From an uncultured Verrucomicrobiota bacterium (lineage in GTDB: Bacteria > Verrucomicrobiota > Verrucomicrobiia > Limisphaerales > UBA1096): a stretch of DNA of 6,442 bases. The translations under genes were made by a program, and so were the position numbers. The stretch covers positions 1-6,442 of the forward strand of contig CAJWPV010000089.1 of assembly GCA_913045395.1 (NCBI GenBank). Direction: 5' to 3'. Positions 5,876 to 6,442 of this stretch are shown here, in pieces. The stretch's first letter is position 1. Each line of letters starts with the position of its first letter. The notes beneath the pieces were generated by a model that had not been told where the DNA came from, did no database searches, and was given only the letters and a program-made list of their open reading frames with translations.

Positions 5876-6442
5876 ATGTCAACGCTAGATCGTTTCGAGA
5901 GTGTCTTTAACGCCGCGGCCCGGGAGGTGTTCGCGCAGCAGCCGGTCGAGATCGGCAGGGTGTTGATCGTGCACGACTTAGCCGAGGCATTGCAGGACGA
6001 TTTTCTTTATCTGGCCAAGGGCTTTCTTTCTGTGTTGGAGGCAAGGGACAAGCCGGAGTGGGAGTTGTTCGGTGGTGACAAACCGTTCTCGGTTCGGGAG
6101 GTGTTGAATGCGGTGGAGCAGTCCAAGCCGGATCTTGTGGTGACTTATCGCCATTTGCATAGCGCTCTCAGGGAGTGGCCGCACAGCCTGGGCGAGCATG
6201 TGGATGTGCTGACGCAGGCGACCTCGACGCCGGTGCTGGTTCTGCCGCATCCAGGGAGAAAGGATTTGCCGGGGCACGCGCTCAAGAACACCGACCGAGT
6301 CATGGCGGTGACGGATCACCTGGCCGGGGATCATCGCCTGGTCAGTCACGCGGCGCACTTCACGCAGGACGGCGGGACTCTGTACCTTGCGCACGTCGAG
6401 GACGACACTGTGTTTGAGCGGTACATCGCGGCGATCGGAAAA
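5876..6442 (+). CDS. Universal stress protein (UspA)-like protein, 5' part (end outside window)
   Basis: An open frame of 189 codons runs from ATG 5876 to the last base without a stop. There is no other start between this ATG and the in-frame TGA at 5840-5842. Residues 27-124 look like a Usp alpha/beta fold: a first strand R-V-L-I-V-H-D (28-34), the late strand K-P-D-L-V-V-T-Y (84-91), and the closing P-V-L-V-L-P (119-124), which in Usp proteins follows the nucleotide loop. A second unit seems to begin at D-R-V-M-A-V-T-D-H (140-148), then G-G-T-L-Y-L-A-H-V-E (166-175), suggesting a tandem Usp protein. The usual G-x2-G-x9-G-S/T ATP-binding signature is not evident where expected (about 91-108), so nucleotide binding is doubtful. 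The protein is probably cytoplasmic. No Shine-Dalgarno is visible. A weak TTGAGG (5839-5844) and TATTCT (5861-5866) pair upstream could be a promoter but is poor evidence. The family call is moderate because similarity is by pattern only. Confidence 0.7.
   Translation, partial: MSTLDRFESVFNAAAREVFAQQPVEIGRVLIVHDLAEALQDDFLYLAKGFLSVLEARDKPEWELFGGDKPFSVREVLNAVEQSKPDLVVTYRHLHSALREWPHSLGEHVDVLTQATSTPVLVLPHPGRKDLPGHALKNTDRVMAVTDHLAGDHRLVSHAAHFTQDGGTLYLAHVEDDTVFERYIAAIGK

Overview
The window looks like chromosomal DNA from a bacterium of the PVC superphylum, most likely Verrucomicrobiota or Planctomycetota. The strongest evidence is the 1328-residue secreted protein on the minus strand. It joins ThuA-like, SGNH-like, PVC-type dehydrogenase beta-propeller, HEAT-like and cupredoxin regions, an architecture style characteristic of those phyla. 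Codon third positions are GC-rich, and three of the four visible start codons lack a clear Shine-Dalgarno sequence. No RNA genes, insertion sequences, phage genes or CRISPR repeats were seen.

Layout: (1) 1-374, plus strand: C-terminal part of a TlpA/ResA-like thioredoxin-fold protein whose start lies outside the window. (2) 403-444: a hairpin and T-tract between the two convergent genes. (3) 450-4436, minus strand: the multidomain exported protein, which fills about 62% of the window. (4) 4437-4607: a divergent intergenic region. It holds a 29-codon coding-like tail, in the same frame as the large gene and ending one codon before its ATG, followed by an AT-rich stretch. (5) 4608-4862, plus: a small glycine-zipper lipoprotein with its own terminator at 4887-4914. 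(6) 4924-5805, plus: a PIG-L/LmbE-type zinc deacetylase starting only 9 nt after that terminator. (7) 5876-6442, plus: a universal-stress-protein-like gene that runs off the right edge.

How the genes might work together: the large protein is probably exported and oxidises a sugar or polyol-like substrate. Its own C-terminal type 1 copper domain could accept the electrons, taking the place of the cytochrome c domain often found in relatives. The TlpA-like protein is also a probable envelope redox protein, but it is convergent and so not in the same operon. The lipoprotein, deacetylase and stress-protein genes share a strand but are separated by a terminator or a 70-nt gap, and no common pathway is evident. 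The points most worth a second look are the cupredoxin fusion, the coding relic upstream of it, the terminator abutting the deacetylase start, and a strongly over-represented palindrome, TTGGCCAA.
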